A stretch of DNA of 64,000 nt from Flavobacteriales bacterium (GCA_947475095.1 CANJLG010000005.1:1-64000); one strand, 5' to 3'; positions 27,297 to 36,491 are shown, counted from the first letter of the stretch. A program made the numbers and translations. Notes: generated from the sequence alone by a model not told the origin.

Positions 27297-27659
27297 TCAC
27301 CTCACATAATCCTGTTTTTGAACAAGCATATATTGTTCGTTCTCCAACTTGATATATCCATAATCATAGCAAAAATAATAATTGTAGCCCTTTTGGGTTT
27401 TATACAGGTTCGTGAAGTAATGAAAATTAAATCCTTCCTCTGCTAAACTAATTGCATCAAATGTCTTTTTTCCACTTGGATTTAACTGGGATAAAATTCG
27501 GCGATTCTTGCGTAGAATTCGATTAATTCGCCTAACAGTAGCGTTGCTATCCTCATTCAAGCGATTATTATAGGAATTGCGACAATAATCACCGCAAAAT
27601 TTTTGATCTTTTCTTCCTGAAAGCTTCGTACTGCATTCCAAACAAACTCGAACATCCAT
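27297..27659 (-). CDS. Small zinc-ribbon protein of unknown function
   Basis: 120 residues. The first 30 contain four cysteines in CLECSTKLSGRKDQKFCGDYC, a C-x2-C...C-x3-C zinc ribbon of the DUF2116-like type, followed by a basic helix (RRINRILRKNRRIL) and an aromatic-rich C-terminal domain (KTQKGYNYYFCYDYGYI). The basic helix suggests nucleic acid or ribosome contact, but no function is known to me. It faces gatC tail to tail with a one-base gap; rnz lies 92 bases upstream of its start. Confidence 0.8.
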   Translation of the reverse strand: MDVRVCLECSTKLSGRKDQKFCGDYCRNSYNNRLNEDSNATVRRINRILRKNRRILSQLNPSGKKTFDAISLAEEGFNFHYFTNLYKTQKGYNYYFCYDYGYIKLENEQYMLVQKQDYVR

Positions 27660-27751
27660 AATCGCTAGGTTTAATAATCAAATCCAAAACGAAGAAAAGG
27701 AATGAAAATTCTAGATTGAAAAAAAATAAACAAAAGAAAATGAGAAGGTGC

Positions 27752-28672
27752 TTATTTCACGATGATTTTCATGCCATCTTCAACAATTATTGTATTTGGA
27801 AAAATCGCTGTAGCTTCCGATAAATGAACCTCACATGTAGGATATCGCGATGAAAAATGGCCAATATATAATTTTTTAACGCCAAGTTTCAAGGCAGCAC
27901 TTGCCGCTTGTTCGGCGGTTGAATGACACGTTTTTTTTGCCCGATCCTTGTGCTCATTAGTAAAAGTGGCTTCGTGGTAGAGAACAGTGGCATCGGATAC
28001 GTGCAAAGAAAGTTCCTTAAAGGGTGCTGTATCAGAACAATACGCATATTTTAATGGCGGAAGCGAGGGAAGCGTAAAATCAGTATAATGAATGGTGGTG
28101 CCATCGATTAAAGAAACATCTTTTGCTTGCTTAAGCAAGCGATAATGTTCCTGTTTTATACCTGCTTTTTTAATAGCTGCTAAATCTAATTTTAAGACTG
28201 AAGATTTTTCTTCAATTAAAAATCCAAAGGTTTGAATGCGATGCTTCAAAGGAAAAGCAAATACTTTTAAGTGAGTATCCTCCAAAATAAGTTCTTTTTC
28301 ACTTGAAGCTAAGGGTATGAATTTTAAATTGAAAGACATCTTAGACATTCCAGCTTCAAACTGAGCTGTCAAAATTGATTCTAATGGAGCAGGTCCATAA
28401 ATAACAATTCCTTGATTTCTTCCTAAAAGATTCATGGTACTTAATAAACCAATTAGTCCAAAATAATGATCACCATGAAGATGAGAAATAAAAATATGAC
28501 TAATTTTTTGAAAATGAACACCATATTTTCGCATTTGCGTTTGAGTACCCTCACCACAATCTATTAATAAATGACGGTTATTACAAACAATGTATTGAGA
28601 ACTTGGTGCCCTATGTGAAGTGGGTACCGCAGCACCGCTGCCAAGCACAACAACTTGAAACGGACTACTCAA
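27752..28672 (-). CDS. rnz: RNase Z, tRNA 3'-processing endonuclease
   Basis: 306-residue metallo-beta-lactamase-fold enzyme that cuts the 3' trailer from tRNA precursors. The zinc motif HLHGDHYFG lies near residue 63, the N-terminus has LGSGAAVPTSHRAPSS, and later ligands are in YCSDTAP and YIGHFSSRY. This is the short bacterial type. The start overlaps the upstream STAS gene's stop by 8 bases, so translation is probably coupled. It is last in the pyrR-pyrB-STAS-rnz series. Confidence 0.95.
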   Translation of the reverse strand: MSSPFQVVVLGSGAAVPTSHRAPSSQYIVCNNRHLLIDCGEGTQTQMRKYGVHFQKISHIFISHLHGDHYFGLIGLLSTMNLLGRNQGIVIYGPAPLESILTAQFEAGMSKMSFNLKFIPLASSEKELILEDTHLKVFAFPLKHRIQTFGFLIEEKSSVLKLDLAAIKKAGIKQEHYRLLKQAKDVSLIDGTTIHYTDFTLPSLPPLKYAYCSDTAPFKELSLHVSDATVLYHEATFTNEHKDRAKKTCHSTAEQAASAALKLGVKKLYIGHFSSRYPTCEVHLSEATAIFPNTIIVEDGMKIIVK

Positions 28673-29003
28673 GGCTAGATAAAGCTTCTTCTTTTGTAGA
28701 ACAAATAATTAACACTTTATCCAACTGAGCTATTTCAATCATTTTTAAGACCGACGCCTGTAATCCAAATAAAACAAAAGAACCATTGGTATCCTTACAA
28801 AGTCGATTCGCAACCAAAATTGCACTCAAACCTGATGAATCGCAATATTTTGTTTTTTCAAGGTTAAAAACAATTTTATTGCTTCCTGTCTTGTTGATAT
28901 AGGTAAAAACCGTTTTAAGTTCTGGCGCATGGATTGAATCAAGTTTTTCAACGTTAGAAATAACCAAAACAGACTTGCCAATGTATTCAGTTGAGAAATT
29001 CAT
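28665..29003 (-). CDS. STAS-domain protein, anti-sigma-factor-antagonist type
   Basis: 112 residues forming a single STAS domain (SpoIIAA/RsbV fold). The conserved loop with the phosphorylatable Ser is YCDSSGLSAILVANRL near residue 58. Such proteins bind anti-sigma kinases or act in envelope lipid transport; no kinase, phosphatase or transporter partner gene is adjacent. It overlaps rnz by 8 bases and has its own -7 box 16 nt upstream, so STAS and rnz could be transcribed independently of pyrB. Partner unknown. Confidence 0.88.
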   Translation of the reverse strand: MNFSTEYIGKSVLVISNVEKLDSIHAPELKTVFTYINKTGSNKIVFNLEKTKYCDSSGLSAILVANRLCKDTNGSFVLFGLQASVLKMIEIAQLDKVLIICSTKEEALSSLE

Positions 29004-29019
29004 ACTAAATTGTTTTGCT

Positions 29020-29027
29020 CAAATGTA
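29020..29027 (-). promoter_or_regulatory. -7 box of STAS-rnz
   Basis: TACATTTG on the minus strand, 16 nt before the STAS ATG, in the 31-base gap after pyrB. Confidence 0.45.
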
Positions 29028-29034
29028 GAAAAAA

Positions 29035-29964
29035 TCAACGTTCAATTTTCGATGCGAGCAAATAAATTATTGCCATTCGTATGGCGACACCATTTTCAAC
29101 CTGATTTAGTATGATACTTTGATCAGAATCTGCTACTTCGCTTGTGATTTCAACCCCTCTATTTATTGGTCCAGGGTGCATAACAATGATTCGTTTATCC
29201 AATGAATCAAGTAGTTGCTTGTTTAATCCAAACAACATAGAATATTCCCTCAGAGAAGGAAAGAAATTAATTTCTTGACGCTCCAATTGAATACGGAGCA
29301 TGTTGGCCACATCGCACCATGCTAGTGCCTCTTTAAGATTATGGGAAACGCGAACCCCTAAATCAGCAATATGTTTGGGAATTAAGGTAGTCGGACCGCA
29401 AACCATTACCTCAGCACCTAATTTTTTTAAGCAATAAATATTCGATAGTGCGACACGGGAATGAAGAATATCGCCAACAATTACAACTTTTTTACCAGAA
29501 ACATCTCCCAATTCTTCTCGGATTGAATAGGCATCTAAAAGCGCTTGCGTTGGATGCTCGTGCGTTCCATCGCCAGCATTAATGACTTTCGCTGAAATTC
29601 GTTGTGATAAAAAATGAGCAGCACCGGGATTTGGATGGCGCATTACCACCATATCCACTTTCATTGATAATATGTTATTAACCGTATCGATTAGGGTTTC
29701 CCCTTTTTTAACCGAACTACTCGAGGCACTAAAATTGACAATATCAGCCGAAAGTCGCTTCTCAGCCAATTCAAAAGACAAGCGTGTCCGAGTAGAATTT
29801 TCGAAGAATAAATTAGCAATGGTAATATCTCGAAGGGAAGGAACTTTCTTTATAGGACGATTGATAACATCTTTGAAGCTATCTGCCATCTTAAAGATCA
29901 ACTGAATATCTTCATTCGTTAAATCACGAATACCCGTTAAATGATCAACACTTAAATTATTCAT
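29035..29964 (-). CDS. pyrB: PyrB, aspartate carbamoyltransferase catalytic subunit
   Basis: Second step of de novo pyrimidine synthesis (carbamoyl phosphate plus aspartate). The carbamoyl-phosphate motif STRTRLSFE is near residue 55, with HPTQALLDAY near 135 and the aspartate-binding MHPGPINRGVEI near 265. At 309 residues it matches catalytic chains; no pyrI regulatory gene is adjacent. The start overlaps the pyrR stop by 8 bases, indicating coupled translation. Confidence 0.96.
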   Translation of the reverse strand: MNNLSVDHLTGIRDLTNEDIQLIFKMADSFKDVINRPIKKVPSLRDITIANLFFENSTRTRLSFELAEKRLSADIVNFSASSSSVKKGETLIDTVNNILSMKVDMVVMRHPNPGAAHFLSQRISAKVINAGDGTHEHPTQALLDAYSIREELGDVSGKKVVIVGDILHSRVALSNIYCLKKLGAEVMVCGPTTLIPKHIADLGVRVSHNLKEALAWCDVANMLRIQLERQEINFFPSLREYSMLFGLNKQLLDSLDKRIIVMHPGPINRGVEITSEVADSDQSIILNQVENGVAIRMAIIYLLASKIER

Positions 29965-30505
29965 TTCCTTCTTTTGTAAATAATAATACTTGGTCTATTC
30001 CTTCTGTTTCTAACCAATCAACGGATACCCGCTCCATTTTTAATGTATCCACTGACTTTCCGTGGTAATCTGCTTGAATGGGGAGGTCTCGGCTAAACCG
30101 ACGATCAATAAGAATAAGAAGCTCCACCTTAGCTGGTCGTCCAAAGGTTAATAATGCATCCAAACCAGCTCGTATTGTTCTTCCGGTATATAAGACATCG
30201 TCCACTAATACCACTTTTTTATTTTCAATACTAAAGTCAAGGTTTGTAACGCTAGGAAGCAATTGCTTTTCCGTTCTACGGAAATCATCACGAAAGAAAG
30301 TAATATCCAGATTTCCACATTGAATAGAATGACCTAAAATAGATTCTAATTCGTTTTTAAGTCGCGCCACAACTTGAACGCCACGGGGTTGAAGACCAAT
30401 AATTACAGAATTTTTGAAATCGTCATGGGACTCTATTAATTCATGACAAAGGCGTTTGATGGTTAACTCGATTTGTTTTGCATTTAAAATAACCTGCTTT
30501 TCCAT
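29957..30505 (-). CDS. pyrR: PyrR, bifunctional pyr regulator/uracil phosphoribosyltransferase
   Basis: 182-residue type I phosphoribosyltransferase. The PRPP loop is VVLVDDVLYTGRTIRAG near residue 95, and GLQPRGV near 40 is the other family mark. In Bacillus PyrR attenuates pyr transcription by binding leader RNA; here the predicted promoter ends 5 nt before the ATG, leaving no leader ahead of pyrR. It heads the pyrR-pyrB unit, so either another target RNA or only the enzymatic role is likely (inference). Confidence 0.92.
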   Translation of the reverse strand: MEKQVILNAKQIELTIKRLCHELIESHDDFKNSVIIGLQPRGVQVVARLKNELESILGHSIQCGNLDITFFRDDFRRTEKQLLPSVTNLDFSIENKKVVLVDDVLYTGRTIRAGLDALLTFGRPAKVELLILIDRRFSRDLPIQADYHGKSVDTLKMERVSVDWLETEGIDQVLLFTKEGNE

Positions 30506-30510
30506 CGCTG

Positions 30511-30540
30511 CAAAGATAAGGTTAATAATAACAATGTCAA
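30511..30540 (-). promoter_or_regulatory. Full -33/-7 promoter of pyrR
   Basis: On the minus strand, TTG (complement of 30538-30540), a 19-nt spacer and TATCTTTG (30511-30518), the best two-part match in the window. The box ends 5 nt before the ATG. Confidence 0.65.
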
Positions 30541-30648
30541 AAATTACTTTTGATTATGAGCCTTAAGGTATATTTCTTAGTTAAGATTATACTTTATGAA
30601 GAAGACTTATCCTTAAGTTTTAGATGAACCGAACAACATTTAAAGAGA

Positions 30649-30667
30649 TTCAATAAAGTTTATTGAA
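30649..30667. repeat. 19-bp inverted repeat between pyrR and ispF
   Basis: TTCAATAAA, one central G, TTTATTGAA: a perfect inverted repeat in the 220-base gap. It lies about 58 nt downstream of the ispF stop and far upstream of the pyrR promoter. No proper U-tract follows on the minus strand. It may be a weak terminator or an operator; nothing else was seen in this gap. Confidence 0.45.
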
Positions 30668-30725
30668 GATCTCAGGTAATTTCAATTACGATAGTGTTTT
30701 GAAATTAAATCACTTATTCGGAATG

Positions 30726-31205
30726 TTATTCGTTTAATAATAAACAAACTGCGTAGGCTTTTATCGCTTTTCCTTCACCAAAAGAATCAACTTGTTCATG
30801 CGTCGTTGCTTTAATAGAAACCGCATCAACATCAATTTTCAAGATGGAGGCAATTAACACCTGCATCTCTGATATAAATGGATTTAATTTAGGATTTTCA
30901 AGCACAACAGTGCTATCAATATTGATAACACGATAGTTTTTCTTTTCAATTAGCGAAAGCACCTCTCGGAGCAATATTTTTGAATCAATTCCTTTATACT
31001 TGGGATCCTTATCAGAAAAATGAAAGCCAATGTCCCTCAAATTCGCAGCACCTAGCAGTGCATCGCAAATCGCATGAAGAAGAACATCTGCATCAGAATG
31101 ACCTAGAGCGCCAGTTACAGAAGGTATTTTTATGCCTCCGATAAAGAGCGGAAGACCTGACTTGAGTTGATGCACATCAACTCCGTAACCAATGCGCAAA
31201 TTCAT
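30726..31205 (-). CDS. ispF: IspF, 2-C-methyl-D-erythritol 2,4-cyclodiphosphate synthase
   Basis: 159-residue zinc enzyme of the MEP isoprenoid pathway that cyclises CDP-methylerythritol phosphate. Metal and substrate motifs are GYGVDVHQL at the start, GHSDADVLLHAICDALLGAA near residue 35 and the C-terminal TTHEQVDSFGEGKAI. It follows porV by 9 bases on the same strand, so it appears to ride on the type IX secretion operon. Other MEP genes are not in the window. Confidence 0.96.
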   Translation of the reverse strand: MNLRIGYGVDVHQLKSGLPLFIGGIKIPSVTGALGHSDADVLLHAICDALLGAANLRDIGFHFSDKDPKYKGIDSKILLREVLSLIEKKNYRVINIDSTVVLENPKLNPFISEMQVLIASILKIDVDAVSIKATTHEQVDSFGEGKAIKAYAVCLLLNE

Positions 31206-31214
31206 GCAGAGAAA

Positions 31215-32480
31215 TTAATTAGCATCCTTAGATGCTGGTTTATCACCTAAATATAATCGAAGGGTAAAACGTAAGGTATTAGCTAAAGGACTTTGTCGAC
31301 CATTCAACGACGCTAAATATGAAAAATCTATTCCAAACATATTGTATTTTAAACTAGCACCTATATTCATAAATTGTCTATTACCTTTATTCTTACTTTC
31401 ATAAAAAACACCTCCCCGAATAGCAAAAGTATTATTGTACCACCATTCTATTCCTCCAGCTAAATTTATTTCAGCCATTTCCTCTTTAAACCTTGTTCCT
31501 TTAACAACTTCATATGTTCCGTCAGGATTCTTGATGTATTCGCCATTAGCATCTGTCGCTACAACACCCGGTGCGTCATAAAACGATTGCAGCATTCCGT
31601 TAATAACACCTACATCATTTGTTCTACCAGACATTAAATCGCCAAAATTAGAACCAACAGTTGAATTATAACTTGCTGGAGTAGGAACTAATAATTTTTG
31701 AATATCAAGAGAAAAAACCACTTCATTGTATGCATCGAATTTTGCTAAGAAAGAGTTGCCTATTTTAAGGTTCATTGGAATAAAATCCCGCTGCGACAAT
31801 TCAGAATAGGCCACTTTATTTCCTATATTATTTAAGGTAGTAGCGAAGGTATAAATCCCTTTCGTTTTGCCAAATTTTACTTTATCGTTATAATATGAAA
31901 ACGATAAATCAGCAGCTCCAACAACGCCAGGTTTTGTGTTAACGCCTGCTACTGTTAATCCTCCAGTTAAATTTGAATATGCAAACTTGCCATTTACGCC
32001 AATACTAAGTTTATCAGATAACTTAAACGCATAAGCACCTGTAAGCTCAAATTCACTTGGTTTATCCTGTCGGAGTTCATTACCTGAAGCATCGGTAAAG
32101 GTAATTTCACCCAGACTAAAATATCGTAATGCACCACCAATTGCGTGTTGTTTATTGATTTTATAGTAGCCAGATAAATAAGAAAGATGAATATCATTGG
32201 TTAATTGTCTCAACCAAGGAGTATAAGACAAGCTTATTTCCGATTTTTTTTCGGAGAAAATTAAGATGGAAGTATTCCAATAAATAGAACTTGAACTTGG
32301 GCTTAAAGCAGTTCCTGCATCCCCCATTCCACCGGCTCTTGAATCAGGTGTTATTGCCATAAAAGGAAGTGCAGTAGTGATGGTATTTAGTTGCAAATCA
32401 TTTTGAGTAGCTCCACCATTGGGCTGTGAAAAACCTGTAAAACAGGTTAAAATTAAAGCGATAAAAAGTATAAATTTCAT
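31215..32480 (-). CDS. porV: PorV, type IX secretion outer-membrane shuttle protein
   Basis: 421 residues with signal peptide MKFILFIALILTCFTGFSQ and a FadL-like 14-stranded barrel. The PorV mark is the segment around ALPFMAITPDSRAGGMGDAG after the signal. PorV collects cargo from the translocon and delivers it to the attachment complex with PorU. It lies 54 bases downstream of porU and 9 bases before ispF. A TATATTTA sequence 19 nt upstream might be a weak own promoter. Confidence 0.93.
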   Translation of the reverse strand: MKFILFIALILTCFTGFSQPNGGATQNDLQLNTITTALPFMAITPDSRAGGMGDAGTALSPSSSSIYWNTSILIFSEKKSEISLSYTPWLRQLTNDIHLSYLSGYYKINKQHAIGGALRYFSLGEITFTDASGNELRQDKPSEFELTGAYAFKLSDKLSIGVNGKFAYSNLTGGLTVAGVNTKPGVVGAADLSFSYYNDKVKFGKTKGIYTFATTLNNIGNKVAYSELSQRDFIPMNLKIGNSFLAKFDAYNEVVFSLDIQKLLVPTPASYNSTVGSNFGDLMSGRTNDVGVINGMLQSFYDAPGVVATDANGEYIKNPDGTYEVVKGTRFKEEMAEINLAGGIEWWYNNTFAIRGGVFYESKNKGNRQFMNIGASLKYNMFGIDFSYLASLNGRQSPLANTLRFTLRLYLGDKPASKDAN

Positions 32481-32534
32481 TTGTCCGGAAAAATTTGGGT
32501 AAATATACGTAAAATGATGAATTTTATTGTATAA

Positions 32535-35500
32535 TTATTTTAAGACAACCAATTTTTCAGTCTTTTGAGCCAAAACACCTTCAGACGTTTTTAAGGATAA
32601 GCGATAGACATAAACTCCGCGAGCCAATTGGTCACCATAATCATCTTTTCCATCCCATGAAATACCATCAGTCCTAAACCCTTGGGTTTGAACTTTTTCA
32701 TTTATCGTTTTTACAACCTTTCCCGAAATAGTATACACCTGAATTTGAACATCTAACAAATCACACGATTGATTATGCTCAAACATGAATTTTGTGCTGC
32801 TCGTAAATGGATTAGGATAATTATAAAGATTACTGATTACCCCATTCTCACTTGCCCTGACAAGAAAATTAACTTTTGTTAGGGAGGAGTTATTATTTAC
32901 ATCCCAAACTTTCAATGAAAGCGTATGAGGCCCATCTGCTAATTCCGGTAATTCATACCGAATACTTCCAGACTGATAGGTATCTAAATCTGAGGAATAA
33001 TAGTCGTTTAAATTAATTGATGCCGACGAATTTTCATCAATAATTGCTGTTAAGTCATGTCCAATTCCATTTCCAACAGTATTTATACCATTTTCATCAA
33101 AAATTTTAGCGTAAAGTACAGGAGTTGCATCCGTTATGCCTCCATCAATAAATTTATCATCATTGAGAAAGAGATCTACTTCGGGACCTGTGTTGTCTAG
33201 AACTCCAATTGGATCAATCCCACCAATAATAAAGGAAGTATCGACCCCTGCAGCATCAATTGCGTCATTAAATGCATAATAACTTATTTTTCCACGACCA
33301 TAATTAAGAGCTATATCCTTCGGCACGATAAACGTAAATGAGAATAAGCCATTGACAACAGAAGCCTTCCCTTTGTAGACAAGGTTTCGCTGTAATTCAT
33401 AGTTAATTAAAGGCGACGTATCATCTTGTCCGAGTGTAGTAAAAACTTTTGTTTTATCGAAAATTGAAGGTAGTACAAAGCCATTAAAATTATTCTGAAC
33501 ATTTCCCAAATAATCTTCCACGTGACCTTTAATTGTCACCTTTCCTAAGGCTTTAATAGTATCCATTACAACGTAAGCTTGACCGTTTAAACTATCCGTT
33601 ACTACTTTTAACCGTGGCAAGGCAATTTTAAGCGCCGGATCCCCAATCAATGTAAAACTTCGTTTATTGTCATTACTACCGGATTGATTTTTTGTAAGGC
33701 GAACAATTTCACCAAAAGTTTTAGGCTCCATATTCGCATCTCGCTCAAAAACATTATTGTAGAATGCTGTACCTGTTGCTGTATTAACTCCAAAAAAAAC
33801 AGAACGAGTAGTTGTCATTAAGGCAATAGCGCCTCCATTTGGATTTAAGGCGAGCCATTCCCCTGCAGAAATTCTATTGGGGTCATCAAATTTTGTAAAT
33901 TCACAAGTAGCTGAAACAAAAAGATGTAGCGCATTAATATTTTGCCATGATTGAATTTGAGGAATAGTTACAACTCGTTCTTCGGCCAAACCAACTTCTC
34001 CGCCGTGACCAACATAATTCACAACTAGCGCGCCCCTTTCTACGCGATCAGTAATAGCAGAATAAACTTCAGGGTATCTTTGTCCTCCAGCAGATGTTTG
34101 TTGTGGGTATGCATCAAGGTATAATTTATCACAATTCATTTCTCTGTGATTGGATTTCACAATGTCATACTGTGGCTCTGTATCATTATTAATAAAATAC
34201 CCCCCCTCTTCATCGTCAGAAATTTGAATATATTTTAATCGCCAATCACCAAAAGTGCGATTGGTTGTAGAATCTAAGCAACAATTATTATTACTTGAAC
34301 TTAAAAATTGATTTGATCCATTTTTAAGATAATGTTCAATTTTATCCACCTGTTGTTTCGCCTCTGTAACATTACTTACCACCAACCTACCAACACCTAC
34401 ATCCAGCAAATCAGTTTGATTAATTGCTTCATTATCCCCTAACATTCCAAAAAAATCATCCGTTACCAATGCGTATATGTGATATTCACTATTATCAACT
34501 TGATAGGTTAACATATAGTTATTATTGTTTGGCAACCGATCCTTAGGATCATAGGTTCCATCGCCGAAAAGCAAAAGGTACTTAGGGGCAAGACTTCCAG
34601 AAACCAAATTAGCTCTGTCATAAAACATTTTAACAAACATGCGAATTCCGACTGCATCTTTTGCGCCGGAACTAAATTCATTATATACCTGTTCATCGGT
34701 GACCACATGAACAATCAAACCTTCCTCTCTATGACGATCTGCTAGCCTGTTCGCTTGTTCATAAAACAATGAATTGGTTATAATTAAATAATCTGCCTGC
34801 GCTAATCCATGAAGATTTTGGTAATTAACCGTTCCAATTTTATCTGGCTCATAGAACAAACTTCCATTTGAAGCAACAAACTCTTGATATTTCATGTTTT
34901 GTTTGAATGAGAATGTATTACCGGCTCCAATCATGTTACCTTGAATAAGTTGAGGAATTTGCTTGTTTGTTACATCCCAAATAAATCCTTGAGTAGGAAA
35001 ATTAGAAATTTGATATTCCCCTAATAAAAGAGAATCTGAATTCACTAAATTTCTAAAGCCGAATTGTGAGCTATAAAACACTAGATCTCGTTTCGCATTA
35101 ACTAAGATACGGTCTAAATAAGTTAGGGTATTTGGACTATTTCTTGTGATACTTACTTTAAATGCCAATAAAGAACTTGGAGTAGAAAAAATCATTGATT
35201 TCGTTGATCTAACAAAATCATAAGGGGCAGAAGGCAATAAATCACTCAATAGTTGTGTACCATTGCAGGAATATTGTTGCGCAGTATTCGCTGTACTCCT
35301 TGAATTAGTGGCAATAGCTGTTTTAAATTTTACAGGAAAAGTAGTTACAATATTGGGAATGGAGAAGTTAAAAGTGCGTTCTAAATCAATATCAAACAAC
35401 TCGCCATACCAACGTTGACCTCCGCCAACCAATGAAACTAAATCGTTTTCATAAACATCCCTGTAATCATAATCAGTTACGACCACATCTGGATTACTCG

Positions 35501-36377
35501 TGATTAAAGGTGCGTTCTGAATTCTAAGTGGTGGCACATTGGGATTTACATTGATAAAATAATAGGAAAAATCCGAATAAACATTTCGTTTCTGATCAAA
35601 CTCCACCGTTCCATTGGGATACCATCGATGTGGTCCTCCACCATAAAAAAGCACATAATCTTGATCATTAAACACCCCGTCAGATTCGCCATTAATTTGA
35701 ATAGCAATTTGAGCAAGATCATCTGTTCGAGGTACAGAATTTAACTCTGGCAACATCCCTTCACCGTTCCCATATACATGAAGATGAGCAGGGTTTAGAT
35801 TCGACACATCGATTCCAACGGAGCTTAGAAAATTCTTATCTAATTTATAGATGCCATCGCGGGGAATTGCGATTTTATACCAAAAGCCTGAACCATCTTG
35901 AAGAACTGAGTTCGGTGCAAAATCCTTTAGCTGATACTGAGAAGAATTAGCAGGCTTAATTTTAACCTCGAATTGTATAACACGATGCACAACATCATCA
36001 ATTGTTACGTATGGAATACTATACATAACCATAAACGCTTCTTTTCCAGCTTTAGTAATTTTCAATTCCAGCTGAACGTCATCCGTTACAGAAACAGAAA
36101 ATCTTTTCAAAAAGGAAACTTCTGCAGCAGTGGCAGGAGAAGTATTATAGCTTAGTAATTCAACAGTATATCGATCATTTTTTAGCGCAATCGAATGAAA
36201 AAAAACAGGGTTAACGTTATCTAAAGAATTTCCTTTAATTGATGGAACCAATAACGATTCATCTTTAAATTTTAATGGAGCAGGATCCAACCATGGCACG
36301 TCAATAATAAAAACTTGAGCAGAAGCGATTAAAGGCAGAAAAAGAAATAAGAGAATTGGAAATATAAATGATTTCAT
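32535..36377 (-). CDS. porU: PorU, type IX secretion sortase
   Basis: C25 (gingipain-like) peptidase that removes C-terminal sorting domains from cargo and links the cargo to lipopolysaccharide on the cell surface. From ATG 36377 (MKSFIFPILLFLFLPLIASAQ signal) it has 1280 residues. The catalytic His is near 791 in YVGHGGEVG and the Cys near 825 in VSATCEF. Its own C-terminal domain (about 1185-1280, YNYPNPF ... GVYVYRLSLKT) resembles type A sorting domains. The frame opens at 36389, but the TAATTTTG box at 36387 overlaps that codon. It is first in porU-porV-ispF. Confidence 0.94.
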   Translation of the reverse strand: MKSFIFPILLFLFLPLIASAQVFIIDVPWLDPAPLKFKDESLLVPSIKGNSLDNVNPVFFHSIALKNDRYTVELLSYNTSPATAAEVSFLKRFSVSVTDDVQLELKITKAGKEAFMVMYSIPYVTIDDVVHRVIQFEVKIKPANSSQYQLKDFAPNSVLQDGSGFWYKIAIPRDGIYKLDKNFLSSVGIDVSNLNPAHLHVYGNGEGMLPELNSVPRTDDLAQIAIQINGESDGVFNDQDYVLFYGGGPHRWYPNGTVEFDQKRNVYSDFSYYFINVNPNVPPLRIQNAPLITSNPDVVVTDYDYRDVYENDLVSLVGGGQRWYGELFDIDLERTFNFSIPNIVTTFPVKFKTAIATNSRSTANTAQQYSCNGTQLLSDLLPSAPYDFVRSTKSMIFSTPSSLLAFKVSITRNSPNTLTYLDRILVNAKRDLVFYSSQFGFRNLVNSDSLLLGEYQISNFPTQGFIWDVTNKQIPQLIQGNMIGAGNTFSFKQNMKYQEFVASNGSLFYEPDKIGTVNYQNLHGLAQADYLIITNSLFYEQANRLADRHREEGLIVHVVTDEQVYNEFSSGAKDAVGIRMFVKMFYDRANLVSGSLAPKYLLLFGDGTYDPKDRLPNNNNYMLTYQVDNSEYHIYALVTDDFFGMLGDNEAINQTDLLDVGVGRLVVSNVTEAKQQVDKIEHYLKNGSNQFLSSSNNNCCLDSTTNRTFGDWRLKYIQISDDEEGGYFINNDTEPQYDIVKSNHREMNCDKLYLDAYPQQTSAGGQRYPEVYSAITDRVERGALVVNYVGHGGEVGLAEERVVTIPQIQSWQNINALHLFVSATCEFTKFDDPNRISAGEWLALNPNGGAIALMTTTRSVFFGVNTATGTAFYNNVFERDANMEPKTFGEIVRLTKNQSGSNDNKRSFTLIGDPALKIALPRLKVVTDSLNGQAYVVMDTIKALGKVTIKGHVEDYLGNVQNNFNGFVLPSIFDKTKVFTTLGQDDTSPLINYELQRNLVYKGKASVVNGLFSFTFIVPKDIALNYGRGKISYYAFNDAIDAAGVDTSFIIGGIDPIGVLDNTGPEVDLFLNDDKFIDGGITDATPVLYAKIFDENGINTVGNGIGHDLTAIIDENSSASINLNDYYSSDLDTYQSGSIRYELPELADGPHTLSLKVWDVNNNSSLTKVNFLVRASENGVISNLYNYPNPFTSSTKFMFEHNQSCDLLDVQIQVYTISGKVVKTINEKVQTQGFRTDGISWDGKDDYGDQLARGVYVYRLSLKTSEGVLAQKTEKLVVLK

Positions 36378-36386
36378 AAATAAAAA

Positions 36387-36394
36387 CAAAATTA
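36387..36394 (-). promoter_or_regulatory. -7 box of the porU-porV-ispF unit
   Basis: TAATTTTG on the minus strand, 9 nt before the ATG at 36377, in the divergent gap shared with the PorP/SprF gene. Confidence 0.45.
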
Positions 36395-36491
36395 ATAAGG
36401 AATGCGATTCAAAAAACGAAAGTGTATTTTATTTATTTGATTTTATTTACGATATTTGTAACCTAGTAAAACTAAACTCGTACTGAACCTC

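Noticed and set aside
28125-28140. Perfect 16-bp palindrome GCTTGCTTAAGCAAGC
   Set aside because: It lies in the middle of rnz and encodes ordinary residues (LLKQAK); no T-run or regulatory context.
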